This document shows, piece after piece, positions 39,447 through 49,086 of a stretch of 64,000 nt of DNA. Position numbers and translations under genes: made by a program. The notes beneath the pieces were generated by a model. It was not told where the DNA came from. It made no database searches and was given only the letters and a program-made list of their open reading frames with translations. The DNA is from Sphingomonas sp. (GTDB lineage Bacteria; Pseudomonadota; Alphaproteobacteria; Sphingomonadales; Sphingomonadaceae), in contig NZ_JAGHZV010000018.1 of NCBI RefSeq assembly GCF_017745215.1, positions 1 through 64,000 of the forward strand, in the 5' to 3' direction. Position 1 is the first letter of the stretch; each line of letters starts with the position of its first letter.

Positions 39447-40034
39447 TTATTCCCCCGCGTCCGCCGTCAGCAGCGAAGCGGTGTCGATCTCGAGCACCGG
39501 GCGGTGGAGGTTACCGAGCTTGGGCGCGACCACCGCGACCTGCCTGGCAGAGCCGCTGGCGAGCAGCTCGAGCGCGTTCGGGGCCTGCGGATAGATGAAG
39601 CCGTTGACCGGATACACCGAGCTGCCGAGCCCGCCGACCGGCGCGAACCAGACCTTGACCTGGCTCCAGTCGCCATCCGGCGAAACGTCGATCGCACGCA
39701 CGTCATGCTCGATCCCGCCGGGACGCGACCAGTTGGCGTGGGTGAGCAGCACTTCGCGCTCGCTCAGCACCGCCGAGACCATCGCGACATGGCCGAGCGG
39801 CATCTTGCCGGTGCGCTGGAACGACATGACCGAGCCGACCACCGGGGTCTCGCCGCGCTCGTAGCGGCCCTCGGCCTGCGACCACCAGGTCCAGGCATTG
39901 CCGTAGATCTCGACGCCCGAGGCCTGGCGCGCAAACACGGCGCATTGCCAGAACTTCGCCTGCGCCGGAGTGGCCGCCATCAGGCAACAAGCCACCACCA
40001 GCGCGAAACGCGCTGCAAGAGCACGAAGATGCAC
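39447..40034 (-). CDS. CHAP-domain secreted protein
   Basis: Signal peptide; QCAVFARQASGVEIYGNAWTWW; HVAMVSAVLSEREVLLTHANW. Confidence 0.85.
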   Translation of the reverse strand: MHLRALAARFALVVACCLMAATPAQAKFWQCAVFARQASGVEIYGNAWTWWSQAEGRYERGETPVVGSVMSFQRTGKMPLGHVAMVSAVLSEREVLLTHANWSRPGGIEHDVRAIDVSPDGDWSQVKVWFAPVGGLGSSVYPVNGFIYPQAPNALELLASGSARQVAVVAPKLGNLHRPVLEIDTASLLTADAGE

Positions 40035-40424
40035 TAAAAACCCCCGCCGGAACTATTCGGTGAAGCCTGATAAGCAGACCCGCACCCTCGATGTACACCC
40101 TTATGGGACGAACCGTTGCCTCGGGGCGGTGATTTCCGGAACCTTTTGACGAGTCGTGCCGCAAGGCCGACGAACCGTTGAGTCGGGTGCTTCGCCGCAC
40201 GGCTCGGCGCCGGTTCTTCCCGAAAGGTTAATGCTGCACTGCGCGAATCATCCGCAATCAACCCTATCGGACGAACACCGAACGGATCACTCCTGAAATG
40301 ACATTTTTGTGGCCCGGCTGCATCACCATCACAGGATTTCCCCAGGTGGGACTCGGTTCATCGCAACCATGTTGCGCCGCAGAATCGGATTTGGTCCTAT
40401 AATGAACGTGGGCGAAATCACCGG

Positions 40425-40444
40425 TTAAGCGCCGTGTTAACCAT
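40425..40444. promoter_or_regulatory. Candidate CtrA site TTAA-N8-TTAACCAT
   Basis: ttaagcgccgtgttaaccat upstream of 40497 (spacing 8, canonical 7). Confidence 0.4.
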
Positions 40445-40496
40445 ATCGGCGCATGATCGTAGGTGGAGGTTTTCGATCGGGCGGGAGTGAGTTGAT

Positions 40497-41048
40497 ATGG
40501 GCGCGAGAATGAAGCCAGCCGAAGGTGCCATGACGCTGGCAGAAATGAAGGAGTTCGCGGGCTTTTCTGCTGCAACGCAGCGGTACGTCCGCCGGTCGCT
40601 CGACATCGGCCTGGAGCGCGACGACGCGCTGGCCCGCTGGTCGCGCGACGTGGTCGAGGCCGCCAGCATCCGGGCGCAGGCTCGCATCTACGAGCGCCTC
40701 CCCGAAATTCGCGCGCTGATCCCCGACGACAGCGGCCTCGACGCAGTCGAGCCCTTCCTGGCGCCGCTGATCACGATCACCGCCTTCGACCTCGGCCAGG
40801 GCCGGCTGACCAGCTTCTCGGCTTATCGCTTCCTCTACGAGCGGCTCGTCGGCGCGGAAGTCCGCCCCTGGCTGCCCGCAGCCTTCTGCTCGGCCGCAGC
40901 GCTGCCGCATCTCCATCCGGACCTGCGCCGCAAGCTGCTCCAGTCGATCAGCGAAGCAGCGGCCACGGCCTCGGGCTGGTCGAACCGCCAGCCGGCCTTC
41001 TATCCGCAGTGGGTCGAGAAGATCGACAACCAGTCGCTGCCGAACTGA
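40497..41048 (+). CDS. Hypothetical protein
   Basis: Intact ORF, no family recognised. Confidence 0.7.
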   Translation: MGARMKPAEGAMTLAEMKEFAGFSAATQRYVRRSLDIGLERDDALARWSRDVVEAASIRAQARIYERLPEIRALIPDDSGLDAVEPFLAPLITITAFDLGQGRLTSFSAYRFLYERLVGAEVRPWLPAAFCSAAALPHLHPDLRRKLLQSISEAAATASGWSNRQPAFYPQWVEKIDNQSLPN

Positions 41049-41098
41049 ATTCCTGAATAGCGCCCCTTCCCCCACGCGCCGGGGAGGGGCCTCCCCTC

Positions 41099-41830
41099 TC
41101 ACTTGCAGAAGCGGAAGCCGAAGCGGCCCCATTCGCCCATGTCGAGGTGAAGGTGGTTGCGGTGCGCCGCATTATAGTCCGGCGACAAGGTCGTCGCGAA
41201 GATCCGGCAGCCGCCGTCGCGCACTTCGCGCAGGAACTCGGCCTTGCCGCCCTCCCCCTTCCAGTCGTCGAGCAGGCTGATCCGCGTCCCGTCGGCGAGG
41301 CGGAACGCCGCGACGTCGAGCGCATTGGCGCTGGCGTGCTCGCTCCACATGCCCGTCTTCTGGCCGTAGAGCCGGCGGCAATTATAGCTGCCGAGATGCT
41401 CGATCCGCGCGACGCGCCGGCCGAGATGCGCGAGCGCGGCGCGCTGGACCACGTCGCGCTCCCAGACCGCGACTGCCGCGGCGAGCGGGCAGGCGAGGAT
41501 CGGCGCGTTGGGCGCGAAGCCCGCGCGGGACGTGCCGCCGAGCGCCAGCCGCCCGCCGTCCGCATAGCCGCAATGCTCGGCCGGCCGGATCGCCGCGACA
41601 GGCGCGAAGCCGGCGTCGATGACGCGCAGCAGGTGCTGGCATCGGGGATAGTCGTGCTGGAGCGCGACGAGCTTCGAGCGCGTGAACCAGCCCGGCGGCT
41701 GGCGGAGGTCGAGGTCGGTCCACGGCAGGTCCTGCGGCCGATCGCTGAGTTCGGCGAGCGCCAGGAGCGCCGCGGCTGCGAGCAGCAGAAGCCCGAACGC
41801 CGCCAGGATCAGGCGGCGCGCGAGCCTCAT
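41099..41830 (-). CDS. Extensin-like C-terminal domain protein
   Basis: CPLAAAVAVWERDVVQRAA...LGSYNCR...SEHASANALDVAAFRLADG...HRNHLHLD. Confidence 0.9.
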   Translation of the reverse strand: MRLARRLILAAFGLLLLAAAALLALAELSDRPQDLPWTDLDLRQPPGWFTRSKLVALQHDYPRCQHLLRVIDAGFAPVAAIRPAEHCGYADGGRLALGGTSRAGFAPNAPILACPLAAAVAVWERDVVQRAALAHLGRRVARIEHLGSYNCRRLYGQKTGMWSEHASANALDVAAFRLADGTRISLLDDWKGEGGKAEFLREVRDGGCRIFATTLSPDYNAAHRNHLHLDMGEWGRFGFRFCK

Positions 41831-42591
41831 GCCCGCACGGCGCGATCGAGCCGTTCGGCAGTCACCGGATAGCCCAGCCCCTCGGGGATGCAAAGATGGT
41901 CGACGCCGTCGCGCGGCTCGATCCAGGGCGAGATGGTGCGTACCTCATGCGCTGCGGCGTCGGCGCGCGCTTCGTCGAAGCTCGCATAGCGCACGAGCCG
42001 CTCGAGGTTGCGGCGCGTGGGGTAGATGATCGTCGCGCGGCCGGCGTCGGCATCGTCGAGCACGGCCTGGGCGCTGGCCCAGAAGATGCGGGTGTTCTCG
42101 CTGCCGTCGGCGCTTGGCTCGGGCAGGTTCGTGGGCGCGGCGGCGAGGTAGAAGCGCGTGTCGAAGATGCGATGGAGCGAACCGCTCGGGGGCAGCCAGC
42201 GCGCATAGGGCACCAGCGCGTCGAGCCGCAGCCGGCCGCCGATCCGCGCCAAGACTTCGCCGAACGGCACGCCGTCGTGGAGCATCGCGCGCCCCTCGGG
42301 GATCGCGGCGGCGTCGCAGTCGCAGCCGATCGCGAGGCCGGCTTCCTCGAGCGTCTCGCGTACCGCGGCGATGCGTGCGGCATTGTCTTCGGCGTCGCCG
42401 GGGAGGTGTGCGGCAAGCGCATGGTCGCCGAGGTCGATCCGCCCGCCTGGGAACACCAGCGCGCCGCCGGCGAAGCGCATCGCCGCGGCGCGCTCCGCCA
42501 TCAGCAGCTCAGGCGCGCCCGTGGTGGTTTCGCGCATCACCACCAAGGTGGCGGCGGGAATCGGCTGGTCGGAGTCGGACATGGAATCCAT
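41827..42591 (-). CDS. NUDIX hydrolase
   Basis: ALVFPGGRIDLGD...AAVRETLEEAGLAI. Confidence 0.88.
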   Translation of the reverse strand: MDSMSDSDQPIPAATLVVMRETTTGAPELLMAERAAAMRFAGGALVFPGGRIDLGDHALAAHLPGDAEDNAARIAAVRETLEEAGLAIGCDCDAAAIPEGRAMLHDGVPFGEVLARIGGRLRLDALVPYARWLPPSGSLHRIFDTRFYLAAAPTNLPEPSADGSENTRIFWASAQAVLDDADAGRATIIYPTRRNLERLVRYASFDEARADAAAHEVRTISPWIEPRDGVDHLCIPEGLGYPVTAERLDRAVRA

Positions 42592-42601
42592 TTAGAACCA
42601 A

Positions 42602-42684
42602 CCGTCATCCCGGCGAAAGCCGGGACCCAGGGCCACGAGCGATATCCCCTCCTACCCTGGGTCCCGGCTTTCGCCGGGATGACG
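42602..42684 (-). repeat. Family B element, copy 4 (reverse core)
   Basis: ccgtcatcccggcgaaagccgggacccaggg/ccctgggtcccggctttcgccgggatgac; core gccacgagcgatatcccctcctac. Confidence 0.92.
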
Positions 42685-42695
42685 CCGCCAAGGGG

Positions 42696-43715
42696 TCACC
42701 ACCCCGAAACCTTCAGCCGCACCCGGCACAGCATGTCGCTCGAGGTGATGAACAGGCTCTTCCCGTCATCGCCGAAGTTGCAGTTCGCTGCGGCCTTGCC
42801 GGTCGAGATCAGCCCGAGCCGCTTGCCGTCGGCCGCGAGGATGTAGATGCCGCCCGGGCCGCTGGTGAAGATGTGGCCGGTGCGCGAGACTTCCATCCCG
42901 TCGGGCAGGCCCGGCAACTTCTGCGCGACTTCGGCCGAGAAATCCCCGAGCACCTTGGGCGTGTCGCTCACCCCGCCTTCGATATCGAGCGGATAGGCGA
43001 GCAGCACCGGCTTCTTGGGATCGGAAACCGTCACGTAGAGCGTCTGCTGGTCGGGCGAGACGCCGACGCCGTTGGGGCGGGTGAGATCCTTGTCGATCAG
43101 CTGGACCTCGCCCTGCGGATCGAGCCGGTAGACGCCGTTCCATGGCTGCTCCTTGAGCGGCGACTTGTCGCCCTCGGTGAGGCCATAGGGCGGATCGGTG
43201 AAGTAGATCGTGCCGTTGCCGTGGAGCGCGACGTCGTTGCAGCTGTTGAAGCGCTTGCCGTCATATTTGTCGGCGAGGATCGTCTTCTTCTTCGTCTTGA
43301 GATCCACCGCGGCGATCGCGCGGGTGCCGCTGTCGGCCATGATCAGCCGGCCCTTGGCGTCCATCGCCATGCCGTTCGACCCCGCCTCGCGCACCCCGTC
43401 GGGGATCGGCCCGGCGAGGCCGGAGGGCTTCATGAAGATCGTCTTCCCGCCCTTGGCGCTCCACTTGTACATCGTGTTGGCGGGGGGATCGGAGAAGAGC
43501 AGGTAGCCGCCCGCCTTCACCCACACCGGCCCCTCGGCCCATTGGATGCCGGTGGCGAGCACTTCGATCGGCGCGGCGCTGTCGAGGATCGCATCGAGCG
43601 CGGGATCGAGCCGGGTGATGCGCCCCACGGTCGCGGCGCGCGCGAGGCCCGGGACGAGGGGCAAGGCCGCCATGGCGCCCAGGCAGGCGCGGCGCGAAAG
43701 CTCAAACCGGTTCAT
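42696..43715 (-). CDS. SMP-30/gluconolactonase-family protein, Tat-like signal
   Basis: ELSRRACLGAMAALPLVPGLARA; EGPVWVKAGGYLLFSDPPANTMYKW; NGVGVSPDQQTLYVT. Confidence 0.88.
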   Translation of the reverse strand: MNRFELSRRACLGAMAALPLVPGLARAATVGRITRLDPALDAILDSAAPIEVLATGIQWAEGPVWVKAGGYLLFSDPPANTMYKWSAKGGKTIFMKPSGLAGPIPDGVREAGSNGMAMDAKGRLIMADSGTRAIAAVDLKTKKKTILADKYDGKRFNSCNDVALHGNGTIYFTDPPYGLTEGDKSPLKEQPWNGVYRLDPQGEVQLIDKDLTRPNGVGVSPDQQTLYVTVSDPKKPVLLAYPLDIEGGVSDTPKVLGDFSAEVAQKLPGLPDGMEVSRTGHIFTSGPGGIYILAADGKRLGLISTGKAAANCNFGDDGKSLFITSSDMLCRVRLKVSGW

Positions 43716-43728
43716 GTCCCTTTTCCCC

Positions 43729-45075
43729 TCACACGAAATTCCACAAGAGCGACGCCATGCCGAGCATCACCAGCCCGGCCAGCGTGGCGCAGATCGTCCA
43801 GCTCCTCAACGTCTGCGCTTCGCTCAGCCCGAGATATTGCTTCACCAGCCAAAAGCCGGTGTCGTTGACATGGCTCGCGACCGAGGCGCCCGCGCCGAGC
43901 GCGACCGTCACCAGCGCGACTTGCCCCGCCGACAGCCCCGCGCCCGCGACCAGCGGCGCCGCGAGCCCCGCGCCGGTGACCATCGACACGGTCGCCGAAC
44001 CCTGCGCCACGCGCACGAACGCCGAGAGCAGGAAGGCGAAGAGCAAGAGCGAGATGTTGGTCTGCGCCATCAGCTCCTTGATCTGCACGCCCGCGCCGCT
44101 TTCGATCAGCACTTCCTTGTAGGCGGCGCCCGCGCCGATGATGAGGACCATCACACCGGCGGGCTCGAGCGCGCGGGTCATGATGCTCGAGAGCGTCGCC
44201 CAGGGCGCGCCCTTGGTGGTGCGCAGCCAGAGCAGCACGAGCAGGCAGGCGATCACCAGCGCGACGAAGGGATGGCCGACGAACTCGAGCGTCGAGCGAA
44301 CCGGCCCCTTGGCCATCGCCTGCCCCGCGACGGTGCCGAGGATGATGAGCGCGAGCGGCACCAGCATCGCGACGAGCGCGAACCAGAAGCCGACCGGTTT
44401 CGTCTGCGGCGCGCCCTCATCGAGCATCGGCGGCGGGGTCATGTCGCCCCAGCCGGGTGCCGAGTGCGCGATCCGCGCGTAGATCGGCCCTGCGACGATC
44501 GCGGCGGGGATGCCGCAGATCAGGCCATAGATCGCCATCAGCCCATAGTCGGTGTGGAGCAGCTCGGCGGCGGCGACCGGCCCCGGATGCGGCGGCAGCA
44601 GCGCGTGCATCGTCATCAGGCCAGCGAGCAAGGGAATCGCGAACCAGGTCACGCGCCGCCCGGCATCGACCGCGAGCGTCGCGACCAGCGGCGCGAGGAT
44701 GATCAGTGCGACGTCGAAGAACAACGGGATGCCGACGACGATGCCGATCGCGAGCAGCGCCCAGGGCGCGCGCTTCTCGCCGAAAACGCCAAGCAGCCGA
44801 TGCGCGATCGCGGTCACGCCGCCCGACGCCTCGAGCATTCCGCCGAGCAGCGCGCCGAGCCCGATCACCACCGCGACGAAGCCGAGCGCTTCGCCGGTGC
44901 CCTTCTTGATCGCCGCGATCACGCTCGCAGGCTCACCGCCGAAGGCGAGTCCGGTGCCTAGCGCGACGATCAGCAGCGCGAGGAAGGGCTGCAGCTTGAA
45001 GCGCAGCACCATGACGATGACGGCGGCGATGCTGACCGCGACGATCAGCAGCGTATGCCAGGGTTCCGGGATCAT
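43729..45075 (-). CDS. GntP-family gluconate permease
   Basis: LLIVALGTGLAFGG..., LLPPHPGPVAAAELLHTDYGLM, SHVNDTGFWLVKQYLGLSEAQTLRSWT. Confidence 0.93.
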   Translation of the reverse strand: MIPEPWHTLLIVAVSIAAVIVMVLRFKLQPFLALLIVALGTGLAFGGEPASVIAAIKKGTGEALGFVAVVIGLGALLGGMLEASGGVTAIAHRLLGVFGEKRAPWALLAIGIVVGIPLFFDVALIILAPLVATLAVDAGRRVTWFAIPLLAGLMTMHALLPPHPGPVAAAELLHTDYGLMAIYGLICGIPAAIVAGPIYARIAHSAPGWGDMTPPPMLDEGAPQTKPVGFWFALVAMLVPLALIILGTVAGQAMAKGPVRSTLEFVGHPFVALVIACLLVLLWLRTTKGAPWATLSSIMTRALEPAGVMVLIIGAGAAYKEVLIESGAGVQIKELMAQTNISLLLFAFLLSAFVRVAQGSATVSMVTGAGLAAPLVAGAGLSAGQVALVTVALGAGASVASHVNDTGFWLVKQYLGLSEAQTLRSWTICATLAGLVMLGMASLLWNFV

Positions 45076-46187
45076 CCGCCCACCTCGATCGCGCGGCCCT
45101 CACGGGCGGAACGGTAGATCGCTTCGATCAGCAGCATGTCGCGCAGCCCCTCGTCGCCGCCGGCGCGCGGCTCGGCGCCGCTCCAGGCGCATTCGGCGAG
45201 GTGGTCCATCTGGCGCACCCATTGGTGGTTGGGCTCGACCTCGAGCGGCACTTCCTCGGTCTTGCCGGCGAGCCGCTGGAAGATGCGGTGGCCCTGGTAG
45301 GGCGTCGCGGGCTCCATCCCGATCCAGCCCTTGTTGCCCGTCGCGCGGAAGGCGTTGTGGCCCGAGCTGTAGCTGGAGACGCAGTTTGCGATCGCGCCCG
45401 AGGGAAAGAGCAGCTGGAAGTCGATCCGGTCCTCGACATTCTTGAAGCGCGGGTCGCTGCGGTCGGTCGATTCGGTCGCGCTCACGCGGATCGGCTCCTC
45501 ACCGGCGAGGTAGCGCGCGGCATTGAGGCTGTAGATGCCGATGTCCATCAGCGAGCCGCCGCCCGACAGCGGCCGGTCCAGCCGCCACTGGCCCGGCGCC
45601 GCGTCGAAGCCGTGCTCGGCGGTGATCAGCCGGATCTTGCCGAAGCTCCCCGCCTTGATCGCTTCGACGCAGTGCAGGTTGTGCGCCTCGAAGTGGCAGC
45701 GATAGCCGATCATCAGCTTCTTGCCCGCTGCCTTGGCCGCCGCGATCATCTGGCGACACTCCTCCGGCGTGTTCGCCATCGGCTTCTCGCACATCACATG
45801 CTTGCCGGCCTTCGACGCGCGGACCGAATATTCGGCGTGCATGCTGTTCGGCAGGATGACGTAGACTGCGTCGATGTCCGGATTGTCGCGGATCGCATCG
45901 TAATTGGCGTAGCTGTACCGATGCGTCGTCGGGATGTTGTACTGCGCGCCGTATTTCTCGAGCTTGGCGGGGGTGCCGCTGACCAGGGCCACCAGCCGCG
46001 AATGCTCGCAGAGCGCGAGGCGCGGCATGATCTGGTTCACGGCATAATTGCCGAGCCCCACGACCGCATAGCCGAACTTCCTGCCCGGATCGGGCCGCGC
46101 GAACGCCGCAGAGGGGATCGCGCTCGCCACCATCCCTGCACCCAATCCGCGCAGCACGCCGCGGCGGCTATGGTCGTCCCAACCCAT
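45072..46187 (-). CDS. Gfo/Idh/MocA oxidoreductase, GFOR-like, Tat signal
   Basis: SRRGVLRGLGAGMVASAIPSAAFA; YAVVGLGNYAVNQIMP; HVMCEKPMANTPEEC. Confidence 0.9.
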   Translation of the reverse strand: MGWDDHSRRGVLRGLGAGMVASAIPSAAFARPDPGRKFGYAVVGLGNYAVNQIMPRLALCEHSRLVALVSGTPAKLEKYGAQYNIPTTHRYSYANYDAIRDNPDIDAVYVILPNSMHAEYSVRASKAGKHVMCEKPMANTPEECRQMIAAAKAAGKKLMIGYRCHFEAHNLHCVEAIKAGSFGKIRLITAEHGFDAAPGQWRLDRPLSGGGSLMDIGIYSLNAARYLAGEEPIRVSATESTDRSDPRFKNVEDRIDFQLLFPSGAIANCVSSYSSGHNAFRATGNKGWIGMEPATPYQGHRIFQRLAGKTEEVPLEVEPNHQWVRQMDHLAECAWSGAEPRAGGDEGLRDMLLIEAIYRSAREGRAIEVGG

Positions 46188-46249
46188 TGCACCCCTCCTC
46201 GCCTGCCCCGAGCGTCGGCGATTGACTCGCCGCCTCCCCCGAGGGCAAC

Positions 46250-46263
46250 TGTTAGCGCTACCA
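46250..46263. promoter_or_regulatory. Candidate LacI-family operator TGTTAGCGCTACCA
   Basis: Near-perfect palindrome centred on AGCGCT between divergent xylanase and oxidoreductase genes. Confidence 0.6.
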
Positions 46264-46320
46264 GCAAAAGCCGTCGCGGCAAACCGCGACCAAAGGATAG
46301 CGCGGAGGAGAGGCAAGTCC

Positions 46321-47565
46321 ATGATATACGGTGACCCCAAAACACGCCGGCAGACACTCGCGACGCTGCTCGCGCTCACGGCGACGGCGTGCAGCGGCGG
46401 CGGATCGGGCGGCGGCGGGGGCGGGACGATCGTCACGCCCACACCCACGCCTACGCCTACGCCGACCCCCACGCCGACTCCGACGCCCACGACCACCGCC
46501 GCCGACATCAAGGCGAGCGCGGCCGCCAAGCGCATGCGCTTCGGCTCGGCAGTCGCCTGGTCGGGCTCGGGCGCCGACGCGGCCTCTTACGCCAACCCCA
46601 ATTACCAGGCGCTGCTCGACCATGACTGCGCGGTGCTCGTCGCCGAGAACGAGCTCAAATGGCAGTCGATCCAGCCGACCAATTCGGCGCCCGACTTCAG
46701 CAGGTTCGACGCATTGATCGGCTATGCCGAAGCGAAGGGCATGGCAATGCGTGGGCACAATCTCCTCTGGCACCAGGACCGCTGGCTGCCATCCTGGCTG
46801 GTCAGCTACGACTTTGGCGCGACCCCTGCCGCGCGCCAGGCCGAGGCGACGCGCATCCTCACCGAGCATGTCCAGGCGGTGGTGCGGCGCTACGGCACGC
46901 GGATCATGAGCTACGACGTGGTCAACGAAGCGGTCGACCCGAGCACCGGCGCGCTCTACGAAACGGCGGTCAGCCGCGCGATGGGCAGCCCCGAGGCCGT
47001 GCTCGACCTGATGTTCCACACCGCGCGCGCCGAGCATCCGACCGCGCAGCTGGTGTACAATGACTACATGGGCTTCGAGGGCGGCGACACGCATCGGAAC
47101 GGCGTGCTCGCGCTGCTCCAGGGCTTCAAGACGCGCGGCGTGCCGGTCGATGCGCTCGGCATCCAGAGCCACCTCGGCATCTATTCCTCGACGCCGGTGG
47201 CGACGCTGGTCGCCAACCAGACGCCCGGATGGAAGGCCTTCGTCGATGCCGTGGTCGCGCTCGGCTACAAGATCCTGATCACCGAGCTCGACGTGAACGA
47301 TTCGGGCTTGCCCGCGAACATCGCCCAGCGCGACCAGGGCGTCGCCGACTATGTCCGCGGCTATCTCGACCTGATGTTCGGCTATCCCCAGTTGAGCGAC
47401 GTGCTCGTCTGGGGGATGTGCGACAAATACAGTTGGCTCCAGACCTTCTCCCCGCGCAGCGACGGCCAGCCGCTCCGCCCCTGCCCCTATGATCCGAGCT
47501 TCAAGGCAAAACCCATGCAGAACGCCATCGACGCCGCCTTCCGCGCCACCACGGCGCGCCCGTGA
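46321..47565 (+). CDS. GH10 endo-1,4-beta-xylanase, lipoprotein with PT linker
   Basis: Lipobox ALTATACSGG; (TP)n linker; GHNLLWHQ; DVVNEAVD; ILITELDVND. Confidence 0.94.
   Translation: MIYGDPKTRRQTLATLLALTATACSGGGSGGGGGGTIVTPTPTPTPTPTPTPTPTPTTTAADIKASAAAKRMRFGSAVAWSGSGADAASYANPNYQALLDHDCAVLVAENELKWQSIQPTNSAPDFSRFDALIGYAEAKGMAMRGHNLLWHQDRWLPSWLVSYDFGATPAARQAEATRILTEHVQAVVRRYGTRIMSYDVVNEAVDPSTGALYETAVSRAMGSPEAVLDLMFHTARAEHPTAQLVYNDYMGFEGGDTHRNGVLALLQGFKTRGVPVDALGIQSHLGIYSSTPVATLVANQTPGWKAFVDAVVALGYKILITELDVNDSGLPANIAQRDQGVADYVRGYLDLMFGYPQLSDVLVWGMCDKYSWLQTFSPRSDGQPLRPCPYDPSFKAKPMQNAIDAAFRATTARP
46435..46496 (+). repeat. Coding tandem hexanucleotide repeat (Thr-Pro linker)
   Basis: acgcccacacccacgcctacgcctacgccgacccc... 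encodes TPTPTPTPTPTPTPTPTPTTT. Confidence 0.85.
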
Positions 47566-47705
47566 GAGGCTTGTGCGGCCGATCGCGGCGCTGCTCGCCG
47601 CCGCGCTGGGGCGGGTCTGCATTTGTCCATTCGGATCCGTGACAACCCGCCAGGGGAGGATCGACAAGGCCAAATGTCGATCCGTCCAAGGCCGCCCGAA
47701 GCCCG

Positions 47706-49067
47706 CTAGACCGGCAGCGTCACCAGCGCCTGGAGCCCGCCTTCGGGCCGGTTCTGCAAGATGATCTCGCCGCCATGTGCGCGCGCCACCGCCCGCGCGC
47801 TGGCGAGGCCGAGTCCCATGCCGCCGGTGTCGCGGTTGCGCGAGCGCTCGCCGCGGAACAGTGGCTCGAACACGCGATCGAGGTCCTCGGCGGGGATGCC
47901 GGGCCCTTCGTCGCGCACTTCGATCCGCACTTCGCCCGGCTCGCGGCCCAGCCGCACCTGCGCGCCGCCGGCATATTTGACGGCGTTGGAGATCAGGTTC
48001 GAGAGCATCGTCTTGAGCGCCGCCGAATGGCCGTCGATCACCATCGGATCGCCGGGCTCGAGCGACACCGCCGCGCCGCGGTCGGCGAGGTCGTCGGTCA
48101 CGCTCTCGGTCAAGGAACGCAGATCGAGCGGACGGCGGCCGACCGGCAGGCTCATGTCGCGGACATAGGCAAGCGTCGCGGCGACCATCGCCTCCATGTC
48201 GCGGATGTCGCTCTCGCACGACTGGCGCAGCGCGACCGGCGCGCGCTCGAGCCGCAGCTCGAGTCGCATCAGCGGGGTGCGCAGGTCGTGCGCGAGCGCG
48301 CCGATCATCGTCGTGCGATCGTCGACATAGCGGTTGAGCCGCGCCTGCATCTTGTTGAACGACGCAGCGGCGTCGGCGATCTCGGCGGGGCCGGAGAGCG
48401 CCATCGGCGATGCGCGCGGATCGCGGCCCAGCCGCTCGGCGGCGGCGGCGAAGGCGCGGATCGGCTTGGCGAGCCGGTGCGCCAGCGCCCAGGCGAACGG
48501 CACGACCGCGAGCGCGGTGAACAACAGCCAGAGCAGCCCGAACCAGCGCCACAGCTCGAACTCGCGCGAGGCGGGGCGGATCGTCACCCAGCTGCCGTCA
48601 GGCCGCTTGTACGAAGCGACGAAGGCATCGAGCACGATGAAGGCGCGCGCCGCGGCGATGTCGCGAGGTGGCTGCGCGCGCGGCAGCGCGTTGCGCTCAT
48701 AGGTCGGCGCGCGCTGCGGGAAGGGCGGGCGCTCGAAGCCGAAGTCCGATTGATCCGGCGGCACCTCAAGCGCCATCGCCAGGGCCGGGCGGGCACGTTC
48801 GGCGCGCGGCGCGAGGATCGAGCGGTCGATCTGCTGGTGCTCGGTGAAGACGAGCTGGCCGCTGGGATCGCGGCCTTCCTTGAGCACGCGCGCGATCTCG
48901 CCCATCGTATAGGCGCGCGGCGTCGGCGGCTGGACCGCGACGAGCAGCGCGAAGTTCAGCAGCTGAACCACCGCGACGCAGACGAGCATCAGCAGGAAGA
49001 TGCGCAGGAAAAGCGGCGACGCGGCGTCGCCGGTGCCCCACGGCAGCTTCGCGCGCGCATTGTTCAT
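47706..49067 (-). CDS. Sensor histidine kinase (EnvZ-like)
   Basis: HAMP; GALAHDLRTPLMRLELRLER; DEGPGIPAEDLDRVFEPLFRGERSRNRDTGGMGLGLA. Confidence 0.93.
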   Translation of the reverse strand: MNNARAKLPWGTGDAASPLFLRIFLLMLVCVAVVQLLNFALLVAVQPPTPRAYTMGEIARVLKEGRDPSGQLVFTEHQQIDRSILAPRAERARPALAMALEVPPDQSDFGFERPPFPQRAPTYERNALPRAQPPRDIAAARAFIVLDAFVASYKRPDGSWVTIRPASREFELWRWFGLLWLLFTALAVVPFAWALAHRLAKPIRAFAAAAERLGRDPRASPMALSGPAEIADAAASFNKMQARLNRYVDDRTTMIGALAHDLRTPLMRLELRLERAPVALRQSCESDIRDMEAMVAATLAYVRDMSLPVGRRPLDLRSLTESVTDDLADRGAAVSLEPGDPMVIDGHSAALKTMLSNLISNAVKYAGGAQVRLGREPGEVRIEVRDEGPGIPAEDLDRVFEPLFRGERSRNRDTGGMGLGLASARAVARAHGGEIILQNRPEGGLQALVTLPV

Positions 49068-49086
49068 GCGGTGCGCGCGGCCCGGA

